Assembly (NCBI GenBank): GCA_030830965.1
Contig: JAURLX010000019.1
Location: 62,001 to 126,000 of the forward strand
DNA: 64,000 nucleotides
Direction of reading: 5' to 3'
DNA from: Verrucomicrobiota bacterium
Lineage (GTDB): Bacteria; Verrucomicrobiota; Verrucomicrobiia; Opitutales; UBA953
Shown: in pieces, positions 36,493-45,662 of the stretch
Layout: every line of letters begins with the position of its first letter
How positions within the stretch are numbered: position 1 is the first letter of the stretch
Position numbers and translations under genes: made by a program
The notes under the pieces: generated by a model
Seen by the model: the letters and a program-made list of their open reading frames with translations, nothing else
Database searches by the model: none
What the model was told of the DNA's origin: nothing

Positions 36493-37797
36493 ATGCTCCG
36501 CGCCCTCGCCGACTGCAACAACTTCTACGCCTCCTGCGAGCGCGCCTTGGATCCGTCGCTGATCGGCGTTCCGATTGTGGTGCTGTCGAACAACGACGGC
36601 TGCGTCGTCGCGCGTTCCGCGGAGTCGAAGGCCCTGGGCATCCCGATGGGCGCGCCCTACTTCCAGGTAAGACGTCTCTGCGAGGCGCATGGCGTCCGCG
36701 TGTTCTCCTCGAACTTCTCCGTCTACGGCGAGTTCTCCGATCGTGTCATGGGCGCCCTCGGCGAGCAGGCGCGCGACCTCGAGATCTATTCGGTCGACGA
36801 GGCCTTCCTCGGCTTCCCCGACATGCCTGACGCCGACGCGAAGGCGCTCGGGCTTCGCATCCGGGCCGACGTGCTGAAGCGCACCGGCATCCCGATCTCG
36901 CTGGGCATGGCCCCGACGAAGGTGCTCTGCAAGCTGGCGAACGAGCGGGCTAAGGCCGACAAGACGAGCGGCGGCGTGATCGTGGTCCCGTCCGACGCCG
37001 CAGGGCGCACGGCCTTCCTGCGCGGCGTCGAAGCGGAGGACGTCTGGGGCGTCGGCCCGGGTCTGGCGGCTCGTTTCCGATCGCACGGCATCATCTCGGC
37101 CATCGACCTCGCAGAAGCCGATACCGGCTTCATCCGGCGGATCGCCGGCGTCGTCGGCGAACGTCTCGCTCTCGAGCTTCGCGGCGTCTCCTGCCACGAC
37201 ATCGTCGAGGACGCCGGTCCGCGGAAGAGCGTGCTCGTGTCGCGTTCCTTCGGCCGGCCTATCACCGAAGCGTTCGAGCTCCTCGAAGCCATCGCCGCGC
37301 ACGCCGCGCGCGCCGCGGAAAAGCTCCGCGAAGACGGCCTGGTGGCCTCCTCGGTCATCGTGTTTATCCGGACCAACAAGCATCGCATCGACCAGGAGCA
37401 GTATCACGGCGACGAGCTCGAGCCGTTGGATCCACCGACCGACGACGCCCGGGCGATCTGCGCCGCGGCCGCCCGCGCGCTCGCCCGGGTGCGCCGCGAC
37501 GGCTATCTGTACAAGCGGGCCGGCGTGATGCTCCAGGGCCTGACGTCCGCCGACGTCGTACAGCCTTCCTTGCCCGGCCTAGGCGGCCAGATCGATCCCA
37601 ACAAGGACCGCCTGATGAAGGCCGTCGACGCCTTGAACCATAAGCTCGGTCGCGACGCCGTACGCCTCGCGAGCACGGGCTTCGAACGCGAATGGAAAGG
37701 GAAGTCCGAACTCCAGTCCGGCGCCTCGCTCGCCGACCCCGCCAACCTGCCCAAGGCCAAGGACGGCCCCAAGCCGCGGATCCGGTTCCACGAGTGA
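36493..37797 (+). CDS. Y-family DNA polymerase, UmuC-like
   Basis: Translesion polymerase of 434 residues. The ATG at 36493 is preceded by GAGGAGG, a strong ribosome-binding site, and starts at [16 protein letters not shown], exactly the family N-terminus; a longer frame from 36427 runs through the operator. The catalytic carboxylates are Asp7 in ADCNNFY and the Asp-Glu pair in YSVDEAF. Next come [19 protein letters not shown], a helix-hairpin-helix ([12 protein letters not shown]) and the little-finger domain. The C-terminus carries the UmuC-specific region ending in a clamp-binding-like QPSLPGL. No umuD or imuA/imuB partner is adjacent. Confidence 0.9.
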   Translation: MLRALADCNNFYASCERALDPSLIGVPIVVLSNNDGCVVARSAESKALGIPMGAPYFQVRRLCEAHGVRVFSSNFSVYGEFSDRVMGALGEQARDLEIYSVDEAFLGFPDMPDADAKALGLRIRADVLKRTGIPISLGMAPTKVLCKLANERAKADKTSGGVIVVPSDAAGRTAFLRGVEAEDVWGVGPGLAARFRSHGIISAIDLAEADTGFIRRIAGVVGERLALELRGVSCHDIVEDAGPRKSVLVSRSFGRPITEAFELLEAIAAHAARAAEKLREDGLVASSVIVFIRTNKHRIDQEQYHGDELEPLDPPTDDARAICAAAARALARVRRDGYLYKRAGVMLQGLTSADVVQPSLPGLGGQIDPNKDRLMKAVDALNHKLGRDAVRLASTGFEREWKGKSELQSGASLADPANLPKAKDGPKPRIRFHE

Positions 37798-37856
37798 GCG
37801 GTCACTCTTGGCACGCATTTACGCATCCATTCGGCTGAAAAGGACGCTCCCGCGGG

Positions 37857-37873
37857 TTTGCCACTTCGGCAAA
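37857..37873 (+). repeat. Small inverted repeat in the leader of the ceramidase-like gene
   Basis: TTTGCC (37857-37862) - ACTTC - GGCAAA (37868-37873), a six-base-pair hairpin 20 bases upstream of the start codon and 59 after the polymerase stop. No T tract follows, so it is not a convincing terminator; it could be an mRNA leader hairpin or an operator. Confidence 0.35.
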
Positions 37874-37893
37874 TGGGCTTCATGTTCTGTCGC

Positions 37894-39384
37894 ATGAGCT
37901 CACCCCGTCTCGCCGCCTGCCTTTTCCTGGTCCTTGCCGCAATCTGCGCACGAGCCGAACTCAAGGTCGGCTTCGCCGAGCGTGACATCACCCCCGAGGT
38001 CGGTCTGGAAGTCCCCGGCGGCTACGGCAAGTCGTTCTCCAAGGTCATCACCGACCCCTGCAAGGTGCGCGCTTCGGTCTTCGATGACGGGAAGCGTCGG
38101 GTGGCGCTGGTCGGACTCGACGCGCTTATCGTGCCTCGCGACCTGGTCCTCGCCGCCCGTCGGCAGATCGTGGCCCGTTGCGGCGTCGCCGACGTGATGA
38201 TCGGCGCCTCGCACACGCATTCAGCCGGCCCAATCGGCATGGTGCAGCCCGGCGAATACGACCACGCCGACGACCTGGTGAAGGACCTTGCCTACAACAA
38301 GTCCTCCGCCGCCGATGCCAAGTACCTCGCCCGTGTCCTCGAGGCGATGGTCGCCGCGGTCGTGGCGGCGGACGCTGCCAAGGAGCCCGCCCAGACGGGC
38401 TTCGGTTCCGGACACGAGGCCACCGTCGGTTTCAACCGGCGTGTGCGCATGAAGAACGGCCTCTCGTTCTCCCATCCCGGCAAGAACAACCCTGACAACG
38501 TCGAATACGCCAACCCCGTGGACCCCGAAGTCGGCGTCATCGGCGTCTGGGACCTCAAGGGCGCCTTCAAGGGCTGCGTGGTCAACTTCGCCTGCCATGC
38601 CACGACCTCCTCGGGCGGCATCGGCGCCAGCTGGATCCGTTACACCGAGAAGGTCATCCAAGGCTACTACGGAGCCGACGCCAAGGTCGTCTTCCTGCAG
38701 GGCGCCTGCGGGGACATCACCCAAGTGGACAACCTCGACCCGACCGTCAGTCCTGCGGCCGACGACTGGAGCCAGTTCGTCGGAGGACGGGTCGGGGCCG
38801 AAGCGCTCAAGGTCCTGCTCGGCATGTCCCGCGTCCGGGTCAAGGATGCGCCCGTCGCGGCCGCCAGCAAGGTCTGGGACATCCCCAGGCGCGTGCCCGC
38901 TCCCGAACGCGTCACCGCGGCCCGTGAGCTCATCCTCAAGGACACTCCCAAGAACCCCGACTGGGTCTGGGCGAAGGAGACGCTGATGCTCGACGCCCTG
39001 ATCGCCAAGCATCCCAAGGTCGAGGTCGAGGTTCAGGCCATCCAGGTCGGTCCGGTGGTGTGCATCTCCAATCCCGCCGAATATTTCGTCTCCTACGGCC
39101 TACAGCTCAAGAAGCGCAGCGGCTTTCCGCTGACCTTCCCCGTGGAGCTCTGCAACGGCATCGTGGGCTACGTGCCCGATGAGGAGGCCTTCGGGCCCAA
39201 CGGCGGCGGCTACGAGACGCGCCTGACGAGCTACAGCAACCTGGAGGTCACCGCCGGCACGCAGATGATGGAAGCGGGCGTCGCCCTCGCCAAAGGCTTC
39301 AAGCCGATGCCGCTTCCCGTCCCGCCCAAGGCGCCGGTCGGCAGGCCCTGGCTTTACGGCAACCAGCCTCCTCAGCTGAAGTGA
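37894..39384 (+). CDS. Secreted neutral/alkaline ceramidase N-terminal domain protein
   Basis: Exported protein of 496 residues. The ATG at 37894 begins the signal peptide (SSPRLAACLFLVLAAICARA); ATGs at 37873 and 37882 are possible but add residues before it. The mature start LKVGFAERDITPEVGLEVPGGYGK, the zinc-ligand stretch IGASHTHSAGP and VNFACHATTSSGG are hallmarks of the neutral ceramidase N-terminal family. Verrucomicrobial and planctomycetal members usually lack the eukaryotic C-terminal domain, as here, and their substrates are not established; a lipid or glycoside amidase role is possible. It overlaps the following heme protein by a GTGA junction. Confidence 0.85.
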   Translation: MSSPRLAACLFLVLAAICARAELKVGFAERDITPEVGLEVPGGYGKSFSKVITDPCKVRASVFDDGKRRVALVGLDALIVPRDLVLAARRQIVARCGVADVMIGASHTHSAGPIGMVQPGEYDHADDLVKDLAYNKSSAADAKYLARVLEAMVAAVVAADAAKEPAQTGFGSGHEATVGFNRRVRMKNGLSFSHPGKNNPDNVEYANPVDPEVGVIGVWDLKGAFKGCVVNFACHATTSSGGIGASWIRYTEKVIQGYYGADAKVVFLQGACGDITQVDNLDPTVSPAADDWSQFVGGRVGAEALKVLLGMSRVRVKDAPVAAASKVWDIPRRVPAPERVTAARELILKDTPKNPDWVWAKETLMLDALIAKHPKVEVEVQAIQVGPVVCISNPAEYFVSYGLQLKKRSGFPLTFPVELCNGIVGYVPDEEAFGPNGGGYETRLTSYSNLEVTAGTQMMEAGVALAKGFKPMPLPVPPKAPVGRPWLYGNQPPQLK

Positions 39385-41903
39385 TCCTTTTCGCCTCCAT
39401 CTTCCTCGCGGCCGCGCCGGTCCAGAGCCCCCTGTCCCCGGGGGAGGCGCTCAAGGCGTTCGAGACCGCGCCCGGCCTGAAGGTCGAGCTCGTGGCCGCC
39501 GAACCGCTCACGGCTTCGCCCTGCGCCGTCGCCTTCGACGGCGAGCGTCGGATGTTCGTCGCGGAGAACCGCGGCTACCCGATCGGACCGAAAGAGGGCG
39601 AGAAGCCCGCCGGAGTGATCGCATTGCTGGAGGACGCCGATGGCGACGGACGCATAGACAAGCGGACCGTCTTCGCCGACGGACTGACCTTCCCCAACGG
39701 CGTCCTGCCCTGGAAGGGCGGGCTCATTGTCACCTGCGCGCCAGACGTGCTGTTCCTCAAGGACAACGACGGCGACGGCATCGCCGACGAGCGTAAGGTG
39801 CTCCTGACCGGCTTCGCGACGACCGGTAGCACCCAGCTGCGGGTGAACGACCCGACGCTCGGACCTGACGGATGGATCTATCTGGCAGCCGGGCTCAGCG
39901 GCGGCCTCATCACCTGTCCTTCCTATCCTGATCGTCCGGCGCTCAAGATGACCTCGGACGTGCGCTTCCATCCCGACACCCTCGAGGTGCGGTCCGTGGA
40001 CGGACGTTCCCAGTTCGGCATCAGCTTTGACGCCGCCGGCAACCGTTTCATCTGCATGAACCGCGTGCCGGTACAGCACGTGGTCTTTGACTCCAAATGG
40101 CTACGGCGCAATCCGGGCCTGGCCTTCAGCGAGACCGTGCAGGACTGCAACGAGCGCAACGCCTTCAACGGCATCAACGGCGGTCATGACGGCGTCAGGC
40201 TTTTCCCGATCAGTTCCAACATCACCACGGCCGACGGCCACGCAGGGTCCTTCAGCGCGGCCTGCGGCGTGACCGTCTGGCAGGGAAGGGGGGCGCTCAC
40301 CCCCGAGTGCGAAGACGCAGTATTCTCCTGCGACCCGACGGGCAACCTGATCCATGCCGACCGTCTTTCCCCCAGGGGCGCGACTTTCTCCGCTTCTCCG
40401 CTTTACGCGGGGCGCGAGTTCCTGGCCTCCCGTGACGACTGGTTCCGTCCGGTGTTCATCGCCCGAGGTCCGGAGGGAGCCCTTTACGTCGCGGACATGT
40501 ATCGCAAGGTCATCGAGCACCCGGACTACCTTCCGGAGGAGGTGCGCAAGCACACCGACTTCGCGACCGGCAAGAGTCTCGGGCGCATCTGGAGGGTCAG
40601 GGCCGAATCCCGTCCGGCCGCCAAGCTCGCCCCGGGCCCGCTGGAGACCCACCTCGGGGCGAAGACCCCGCGACAGCTCTTCGAGGGGGTCATCCGGCTC
40701 GGCGACGAGGCCACGCCCGACGCCGCACACCTGCTCGCCCAGGCCGCGCTGCGCGAGTCGGAGGACAAGTGGATGCGCGCCGCGGTGCTTAGCGGCGTGC
40801 AAGGTCGTGAGCGCGTCGTGCTGGAGACGATGCTCATCCATCTTCCTGAAGGCAGGAAGATCGGCTCCGGTCTGGCCGAGACGCTCGCCTTCCTGGCCCG
40901 TTCCCTTCCCGCGCCTTCCGATCTGTCCCTCGCCGAGCAGGCTCCCGAGACGGCACGACTTGCCATCCTCTCGGGTTATCTTGACGCCAAGGGCCGCAAG
41001 GTCGCAGGACTGCCTCCGTCCTTCCAGTCACTGCTCGATGATTCCGCCCGCGTGGCCGCGGATCCTTCCAAGTCCGTCGAAGAGCGCGTCGTCGCGGTGA
41101 AGCTTCTTTCACGCCTTCCTTGGGAACGAAGCGGTCAAGCGCTGCTCACTTTGGCGCAGGATGAGTCCGTGCCCGAACTCTCCGTGGCCGCGCTCAAGGC
41201 CGTCGTCACCCACCCGAAGACCGAAGTCACCGACGCTTTGCTGGCAGGGTGGTCCCGCTTCGCCCCGGCGCGACGTGACGCCCTGCTCGGGTCCCTGCTC
41301 GGCGTCCCGTTCCACGTGAAGGGCGTCCTTTCCGCCGTGGAGACCAAGCGACTGCCCGCCAGCGCCCTCGCGGGCGTGCGTCGCCGTCAGATCCTCGCTT
41401 CCAAGGACCCCGCCATCAAGGCGCAGGCGGAGCGTCTGCTGACCGCATCCGTCCGTCCTGAGGCCTTGGCCGAGGCCAAGCGGTCCTTGGACCTAAAGCC
41501 CGACCCTGCGGCCGGCCGTGCCTCCTTCCAGGCCCTTTGCTCATCCTGCCACCGGCTTGAGCGCGAAGGACACGCCGTCGGTCCGGACCTCTTCGACATC
41601 CGTCGCCAGACCAAGGAGAACATCCTCTTCCACATCGTGAATCCTGACGCCGAGATCGCGCCGGCCTTCACCGCCTATCTGGCGGAGGCCAAGGACGGGC
41701 GTGTCCTGAGCGGCGTCCTCGTGGGTGACACCCCGACGTCGATCACCTTGCGCGGTCCCTTGGGCGTAGAATCGACCCTTCTCCGCTCGGATCTGGCCAA
41801 ACTCGAGTCCCTGCCCAGTTCCCTCATGCCCACCGGCCTCGAAGCCGGCCTGAGCAAGCAGCAGCTGGCGGACCTTCTGGCCTACCTCAAGGGAGAGAAG
41901 TAA
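39381..41903 (+). CDS. PVC-type heme-binding CxxCH protein
   Basis: Secreted protein of 840 residues starting at a GTG that overlaps the previous stop. A short signal peptide (ILFASIFLAAAPVQS) is followed by a beta-propeller dehydrogenase-like domain (PCAVAFDGERRMFVAENRGYP, DADGDGRIDKRTVFADGL, DNDGDGIADE repeats, LGPDGWIYLAAG), with three Asp-rich calcium-type loops. A helical HEAT-like segment (about 430-700) follows, and then a cytochrome c domain with CSSCH at residues 720-724. This architecture is nearly confined to Planctomycetes and Verrucomicrobia, where many paralogues are linked to sugar oxidation. Redox partner and substrate are unknown. Confidence 0.92.
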   Translation: MILFASIFLAAAPVQSPLSPGEALKAFETAPGLKVELVAAEPLTASPCAVAFDGERRMFVAENRGYPIGPKEGEKPAGVIALLEDADGDGRIDKRTVFADGLTFPNGVLPWKGGLIVTCAPDVLFLKDNDGDGIADERKVLLTGFATTGSTQLRVNDPTLGPDGWIYLAAGLSGGLITCPSYPDRPALKMTSDVRFHPDTLEVRSVDGRSQFGISFDAAGNRFICMNRVPVQHVVFDSKWLRRNPGLAFSETVQDCNERNAFNGINGGHDGVRLFPISSNITTADGHAGSFSAACGVTVWQGRGALTPECEDAVFSCDPTGNLIHADRLSPRGATFSASPLYAGREFLASRDDWFRPVFIARGPEGALYVADMYRKVIEHPDYLPEEVRKHTDFATGKSLGRIWRVRAESRPAAKLAPGPLETHLGAKTPRQLFEGVIRLGDEATPDAAHLLAQAALRESEDKWMRAAVLSGVQGRERVVLETMLIHLPEGRKIGSGLAETLAFLARSLPAPSDLSLAEQAPETARLAILSGYLDAKGRKVAGLPPSFQSLLDDSARVAADPSKSVEERVVAVKLLSRLPWERSGQALLTLAQDESVPELSVAALKAVVTHPKTEVTDALLAGWSRFAPARRDALLGSLLGVPFHVKGVLSAVETKRLPASALAGVRRRQILASKDPAIKAQAERLLTASVRPEALAEAKRSLDLKPDPAAGRASFQALCSSCHRLEREGHAVGPDLFDIRRQTKENILFHIVNPDAEIAPAFTAYLAEAKDGRVLSGVLVGDTPTSITLRGPLGVESTLLRSDLAKLESLPSSLMPTGLEAGLSKQQLADLLAYLKGEK

Positions 41904-41933
41904 GCCAGGCCGAGGCTTGAGGCCGAAGTCCCT

Positions 41934-44270
41934 TCACCGAGATTGTCCGGAACTGGCGCCTGCGTCGACTCCTCTGACGTCCAGGTCGGGCCTGGTGTTC
42001 CAGCGCGGCTTCCAGCCCGGCTTGTCGACCTTGGTGCGGAAGATGACGGTGTTGTCCAGGGCGAGGTCGTCGCTCCAGATGAACTTGGCGCCCTTGAAGT
42101 CGTGTTCAAAGTAGGGCTGCTTGGGGTCAACCTCCTGGACGGTGTATTCCTTGGCGAAGGACCATTGGCTGTCGTCGAAGTCCACGGCCCACCAGTTGGC
42201 GGGGAGGGGATCGTGACGGACGGTCGGAGCCTTGGTGTCGCCTTTCAGCGGACCATGGAAGAAGCTGCGGGCCTTCCAGCGTCCGTCGGTGACCGTGCCG
42301 TCGGCGAACTTGAGGCAGAAGCCGCCGTCGCCGATGCTGGAACCGTATTCCATTCCCGTCTTGGGATCGGCGTTGTCCTTGGCGAGCACTGCTACCGTCA
42401 TCGGGTACTCTGGCAGGAAGTCGACGCTGACGACGTTATGCGGGGTGAAGGGGATCGGGTCGACGGCGACCAGGCGCCCGTTGACGTAGAGCATGAACCA
42501 GTTGTCGGCGTAGACGTTCAGCTTCATGGTGTCGGCGATCGTCGGCTTGACGAGGCCGGCATCCTGCCCCGCCGGCTTGCGCCGCTTGCCGTTCTCCGGT
42601 TTGGCCTTCGCTTCCGTCGGCAAGGCCGCCTCCGTGGGGGTGGCGCTGCGGGCGTAGGTGACGGTCAGCGAGGCTGAACCGAGGACCTTGCCCTTCATGG
42701 CAGCGAGGACCGTGTCGCGGGTGACTTTCGTCTCGGCGCCGGGGATGACGAGCGGAGCGGAAAGCGCGTAGACGGTGATGACGTAATGTTTGTCACCCGG
42801 ACCTTGGGAGTGCGGGGGCTCGTAGCCGACGGCGCCGCGGGAGCTCACGCCCGCCTTGCCCGGAGGCTTGGCCGCCTTGCTCAACGTGTTGAGGGACGCC
42901 GGCAGGTCCCAGAGCAGCCAGCAGGTCTTGATGCTCTCGTCGGGTGTCAGGTGATCCATCACGAGGGCGAAGCCCCGCGTCCCTGCTGGCGCGCCTTTCC
43001 ACTGCAACGAGGGCGTGATGCCGGCGCCGTCGCCCGTGAACTCGACCGGGTAGTGGGTCGGATCGGGAATGTCGGCGCTCCGCAGCACGAAGCCGGGCAG
43101 AGGCTTCTTGAGGGCATCCATGCCGAAGGCCGAAGGCGCTTCCGTCGGTTCGGGTTTCTTGCCTCCTTCGGGGCGTTTGCCTTCATCCGGCCCCTTGCCC
43201 TTGCCCTTGCCTTTGCCCCCTTTGCCGCCTTTTTCGCCTCCCTTGCCTTCGCCGCCTGGGCGCCTGCCTTCGCGGTCGTCGCCAAGGTAGGTTTCTTCTC
43301 GCTTGGAGCCGTCGGGTTCCGCGAACGTGAATTTCCAACCACCGCCTTGGGCGGGCGTGAAGTCAACCGAGCCGTTCTTGCCGCCCACCGCATAGGTCAG
43401 GTGGCCGCCTTGGCCGTTCGCTCCGGCGGTGAAGCCCGTGATCTCAGCTCCGCGTAGCGCTTGCAGGGCTGGGCGGACGGACTGGGCCCGGGGTTGCGGG
43501 TCGACCTGACCCTCCGCTTCGACGACTTCCCCGTGGAAGCCCCCGTTGATGAACGGGTAGCGCGTGGAGGCGTGGTAATGGTAACCGAGGGCCGGCGTGG
43601 TGTGTCCGTTGAAGGCGTCGAGGCCCTTCGGAGCGGAACCATCCGGCTCCGCCAGGCCATAGATGGCGTAACCATCGAGTGCGTAAGCGATCGGCAGGGT
43701 CTTGCCCAAGGTCTCCTGCAGGTGCAGCGGCGCGGCATGGTAGTGGTAGTCGTCGGCGCGGCCGCAATGACCGCCCCAGCGGTCGAGCTCGCCGATGTCG
43801 GCCGAGATCTCACCGCGATTGTTCTGCGGATTGAAGATCGGGATGCCGTTCGCCGCGATGGCGATGGCGCCGCGGAGGAACCGATTCTTGATGCTGGCGG
43901 GCGTCTTCGACGGCACGGGCTTCAGCGGGATGCGCCAGGCGTTCGTGCCGACGTAGTTCTGTGGCAGCGGTACCTGCTGTTGCCACGCCGTGATCCCGGT
44001 CATCATCCCGTGCGCCGGCAGGCCGTCGCCTTCGACGTAAAGGAACTGGTCATCATGCCGGACGCGGACTTTCGGGCTGAACAGCGCGAAGGGCTTGGCC
44101 TGCGGCGGGCCGCTGACAACGCCCACGGACGGTTTGGCCTGGGCGATCAGGGGCGGGATGCCTGCGAAGGACGCGATCGGGGCGCGCGCCTGAGCGTGTT
44201 CGGAAGAATCGTGGGCACGCAGCCAGGCGGCCGGCAGGCTGAGGCAGAGCAGGAGAAGGGAGGGGCGCAT
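41934..44270 (-). CDS. Secreted YHYH domain - PEBP-like domain fusion
   Basis: Exported protein of 778 residues from the ATG at 44270 (signal peptide ending AAWLRA). First comes a YHYH domain with the name-giving DDYHYH (about residues 172-177) and GYHYHAST (about 227-234). Then comes a Gly/Lys linker (about 335-370, repeated GGKGKGKGK). A phosphatidylethanolamine-binding-protein-like domain (about 390-540; PGFVLRSADIPDP, WLLWDLPASLNTL, HYVITVYALSAPL) follows. The C-terminal region of about 210 residues (from KLNVYADNWFMLYVNGRLVAV) looks like a galactose-binding beta sandwich. It follows the first sulfatase by four bases. Function unknown; probably periplasmic or surface-attached carbohydrate processing. 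Confidence 0.8.
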   Translation of the reverse strand: MRPSLLLLCLSLPAAWLRAHDSSEHAQARAPIASFAGIPPLIAQAKPSVGVVSGPPQAKPFALFSPKVRVRHDDQFLYVEGDGLPAHGMMTGITAWQQQVPLPQNYVGTNAWRIPLKPVPSKTPASIKNRFLRGAIAIAANGIPIFNPQNNRGEISADIGELDRWGGHCGRADDYHYHAAPLHLQETLGKTLPIAYALDGYAIYGLAEPDGSAPKGLDAFNGHTTPALGYHYHASTRYPFINGGFHGEVVEAEGQVDPQPRAQSVRPALQALRGAEITGFTAGANGQGGHLTYAVGGKNGSVDFTPAQGGGWKFTFAEPDGSKREETYLGDDREGRRPGGEGKGGEKGGKGGKGKGKGKGPDEGKRPEGGKKPEPTEAPSAFGMDALKKPLPGFVLRSADIPDPTHYPVEFTGDGAGITPSLQWKGAPAGTRGFALVMDHLTPDESIKTCWLLWDLPASLNTLSKAAKPPGKAGVSSRGAVGYEPPHSQGPGDKHYVITVYALSAPLVIPGAETKVTRDTVLAAMKGKVLGSASLTVTYARSATPTEAALPTEAKAKPENGKRRKPAGQDAGLVKPTIADTMKLNVYADNWFMLYVNGRLVAVDPIPFTPHNVVSVDFLPEYPMTVAVLAKDNADPKTGMEYGSSIGDGGFCLKFADGTVTDGRWKARSFFHGPLKGDTKAPTVRHDPLPANWWAVDFDDSQWSFAKEYTVQEVDPKQPYFEHDFKGAKFIWSDDLALDNTVIFRTKVDKPGWKPRWNTRPDLDVRGVDAGASSGQSR

Positions 44271-44274
44271 CGCG

Positions 44275-45642
44275 TTATTTGGAATTCTTGCCGCCTTTGC
44301 CGCCCTTGCGCCCTTCACGTCCACGGTCCGGAATCGTCCTGGGGTCATAGGCCGGGTTGGGTTTGACGACGCGCGGCGCGTCGGTGGCGGTCTGCCACGC
44401 CCGCAGTTTGCCGAGCAGCTCGGCGGCGCGCTTCGGATCGGAGGCGGCCAGGTCCCGGGATTCCCCGGGATCGGCCGCGAGGTCGTAGAGTTCGATTTTC
44501 TGCCCTTCGAAGAATTCGATCAGCTTCCAGTCGCCGGAGCGGATGGCGCTGCAGGGCCCGCCTCCGCCTATGTAGCTGGGGAAGTGCCAGAACACGTCCC
44601 GCGAAAGCTTGGCCTGCGGGTCTTGGAGGACCGGCACGAGGCTGCGGCCGTCAAGGTTGGCGGGGTTCGGCCTGCCGGCCAGCTGCATCAGCGTCGGGAA
44701 CCAGTCCATGCTCAGTGTCGTCACGCGGGAGGTGCCGGGCTTGATCCCGGGGGCGCGGATGACGGCGGGCACGCGGAGACCGCCTTGATACAAGGTGCCT
44801 TTCCCGCCCTTGAGCGGCGCCACATATTGGCGGGTGCCACCGTTGTCCGAGGTGAACACCACGACGGTGTTCTCCTTGAGGCCGAGTTTGTCCAGGGCGG
44901 CGAGGACGCGGCCGACGTTCACGTCCATCGCCTCGACGGTGGCGGCGAGCGCCGCGTCGGCTACGCCTTTGCGGGCCTGATATTTCTTCAGCAGCTCCGG
45001 CTTGGGGTCGAACGGCGCATGCACGTCATGGTAGGCCAGGTAGAGGAAGAACGGCTTGGCTTTGACCGACTCGACCCACTTCAAGGCGGCGTCGGTGAGG
45101 ACGTCCGGGGAGTAGCGGCCTTTCTCGTCCCGGTAGGCGTCTTTTTCGAAACCCATCTGCTTGGGTTCGACAAACACGTCGAAACCTTGTCCCGTCGGGG
45201 TGGCCGGACCCGTACGGCCACGGCCGAGGTTCCACATTCCGAAGAGTGAGGTCGCATACCCGTGGGGTTTGAGGGCTTCGGCCAGCGTGAGGCTTTCGGT
45301 CGGCATGGCCTCACGGCTCTCGGCGGCGAGCAGCTTGTGATGCGGCGAGCCTGGCGCATGACGATCGTCGACCACGGTGAAGACCCCGTGTCGCGGCGTA
45401 TACTGTCCGGTCAGCAGGCACGCCCGTGTCGGGGCGCAGTTGGGGGCGCTTGCGCAGGCTTCTGTGAAGGTCACGCCTTCGCGGGCGAGCCGGTCGAGGT
45501 TGGGCGTGTCCACGAAGCGGTTGCCGGCGAAGGCCGGGTCGTTCCAACCCATGTCATCCGCGAGGATGAAGACGATGTTGGGCTGGGCGGCCGAGGCTTC
45601 GATGACGAAGGCCAGCAGGGAAAGCAGGAGGCGGTGACGCAT
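44275..45642 (-). CDS. Secreted sulfatase with Gly/Lys-rich C-terminus
   Basis: Type I sulfatase of 455 residues that hydrolyses sulfate esters, most likely of a sulfated polysaccharide. A signal peptide (about residues 1-19) is followed by NIVFILADDMGWND (metal-binding Asp pair) and the formylglycine motif CAPTR (Cys69-Arg73). VVFTSDNGGTRQY supplies further metal ligands. The Cys form needs a formylglycine-generating or anaerobic maturase, and none is in the window. The last 15 residues are a Gly/Lys tail (EGRKGGKGGKNSK). It lies between the second sulfatase gene (20 bases upstream) and the YHYH gene. Confidence 0.92.
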   Translation of the reverse strand: MRHRLLLSLLAFVIEASAAQPNIVFILADDMGWNDPAFAGNRFVDTPNLDRLAREGVTFTEACASAPNCAPTRACLLTGQYTPRHGVFTVVDDRHAPGSPHHKLLAAESREAMPTESLTLAEALKPHGYATSLFGMWNLGRGRTGPATPTGQGFDVFVEPKQMGFEKDAYRDEKGRYSPDVLTDAALKWVESVKAKPFFLYLAYHDVHAPFDPKPELLKKYQARKGVADAALAATVEAMDVNVGRVLAALDKLGLKENTVVVFTSDNGGTRQYVAPLKGGKGTLYQGGLRVPAVIRAPGIKPGTSRVTTLSMDWFPTLMQLAGRPNPANLDGRSLVPVLQDPQAKLSRDVFWHFPSYIGGGGPCSAIRSGDWKLIEFFEGQKIELYDLAADPGESRDLAASDPKRAAELLGKLRAWQTATDAPRVVKPNPAYDPRTIPDRGREGRKGGKGGKNSK

Positions 45643-45662
45643 GACGGGGGGTCGGAGGGTGA

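Noticed and set aside
37809-37826. TTGGCACG followed by TACGC, resembling a sigma-54 promoter
   Set aside because: The distance between the GG and GC dinucleotides is one base too long and the -12 half does not match TTGC. No sigma-54 activator is nearby.
43165-43265. Tandem DNA repeat (microsatellite) in the YHYH gene
   Set aside because: The repetitive GGCAAG-type codons encode the Gly/Lys linker in frame with no stop; it is better treated as a protein feature, reported in the findings.
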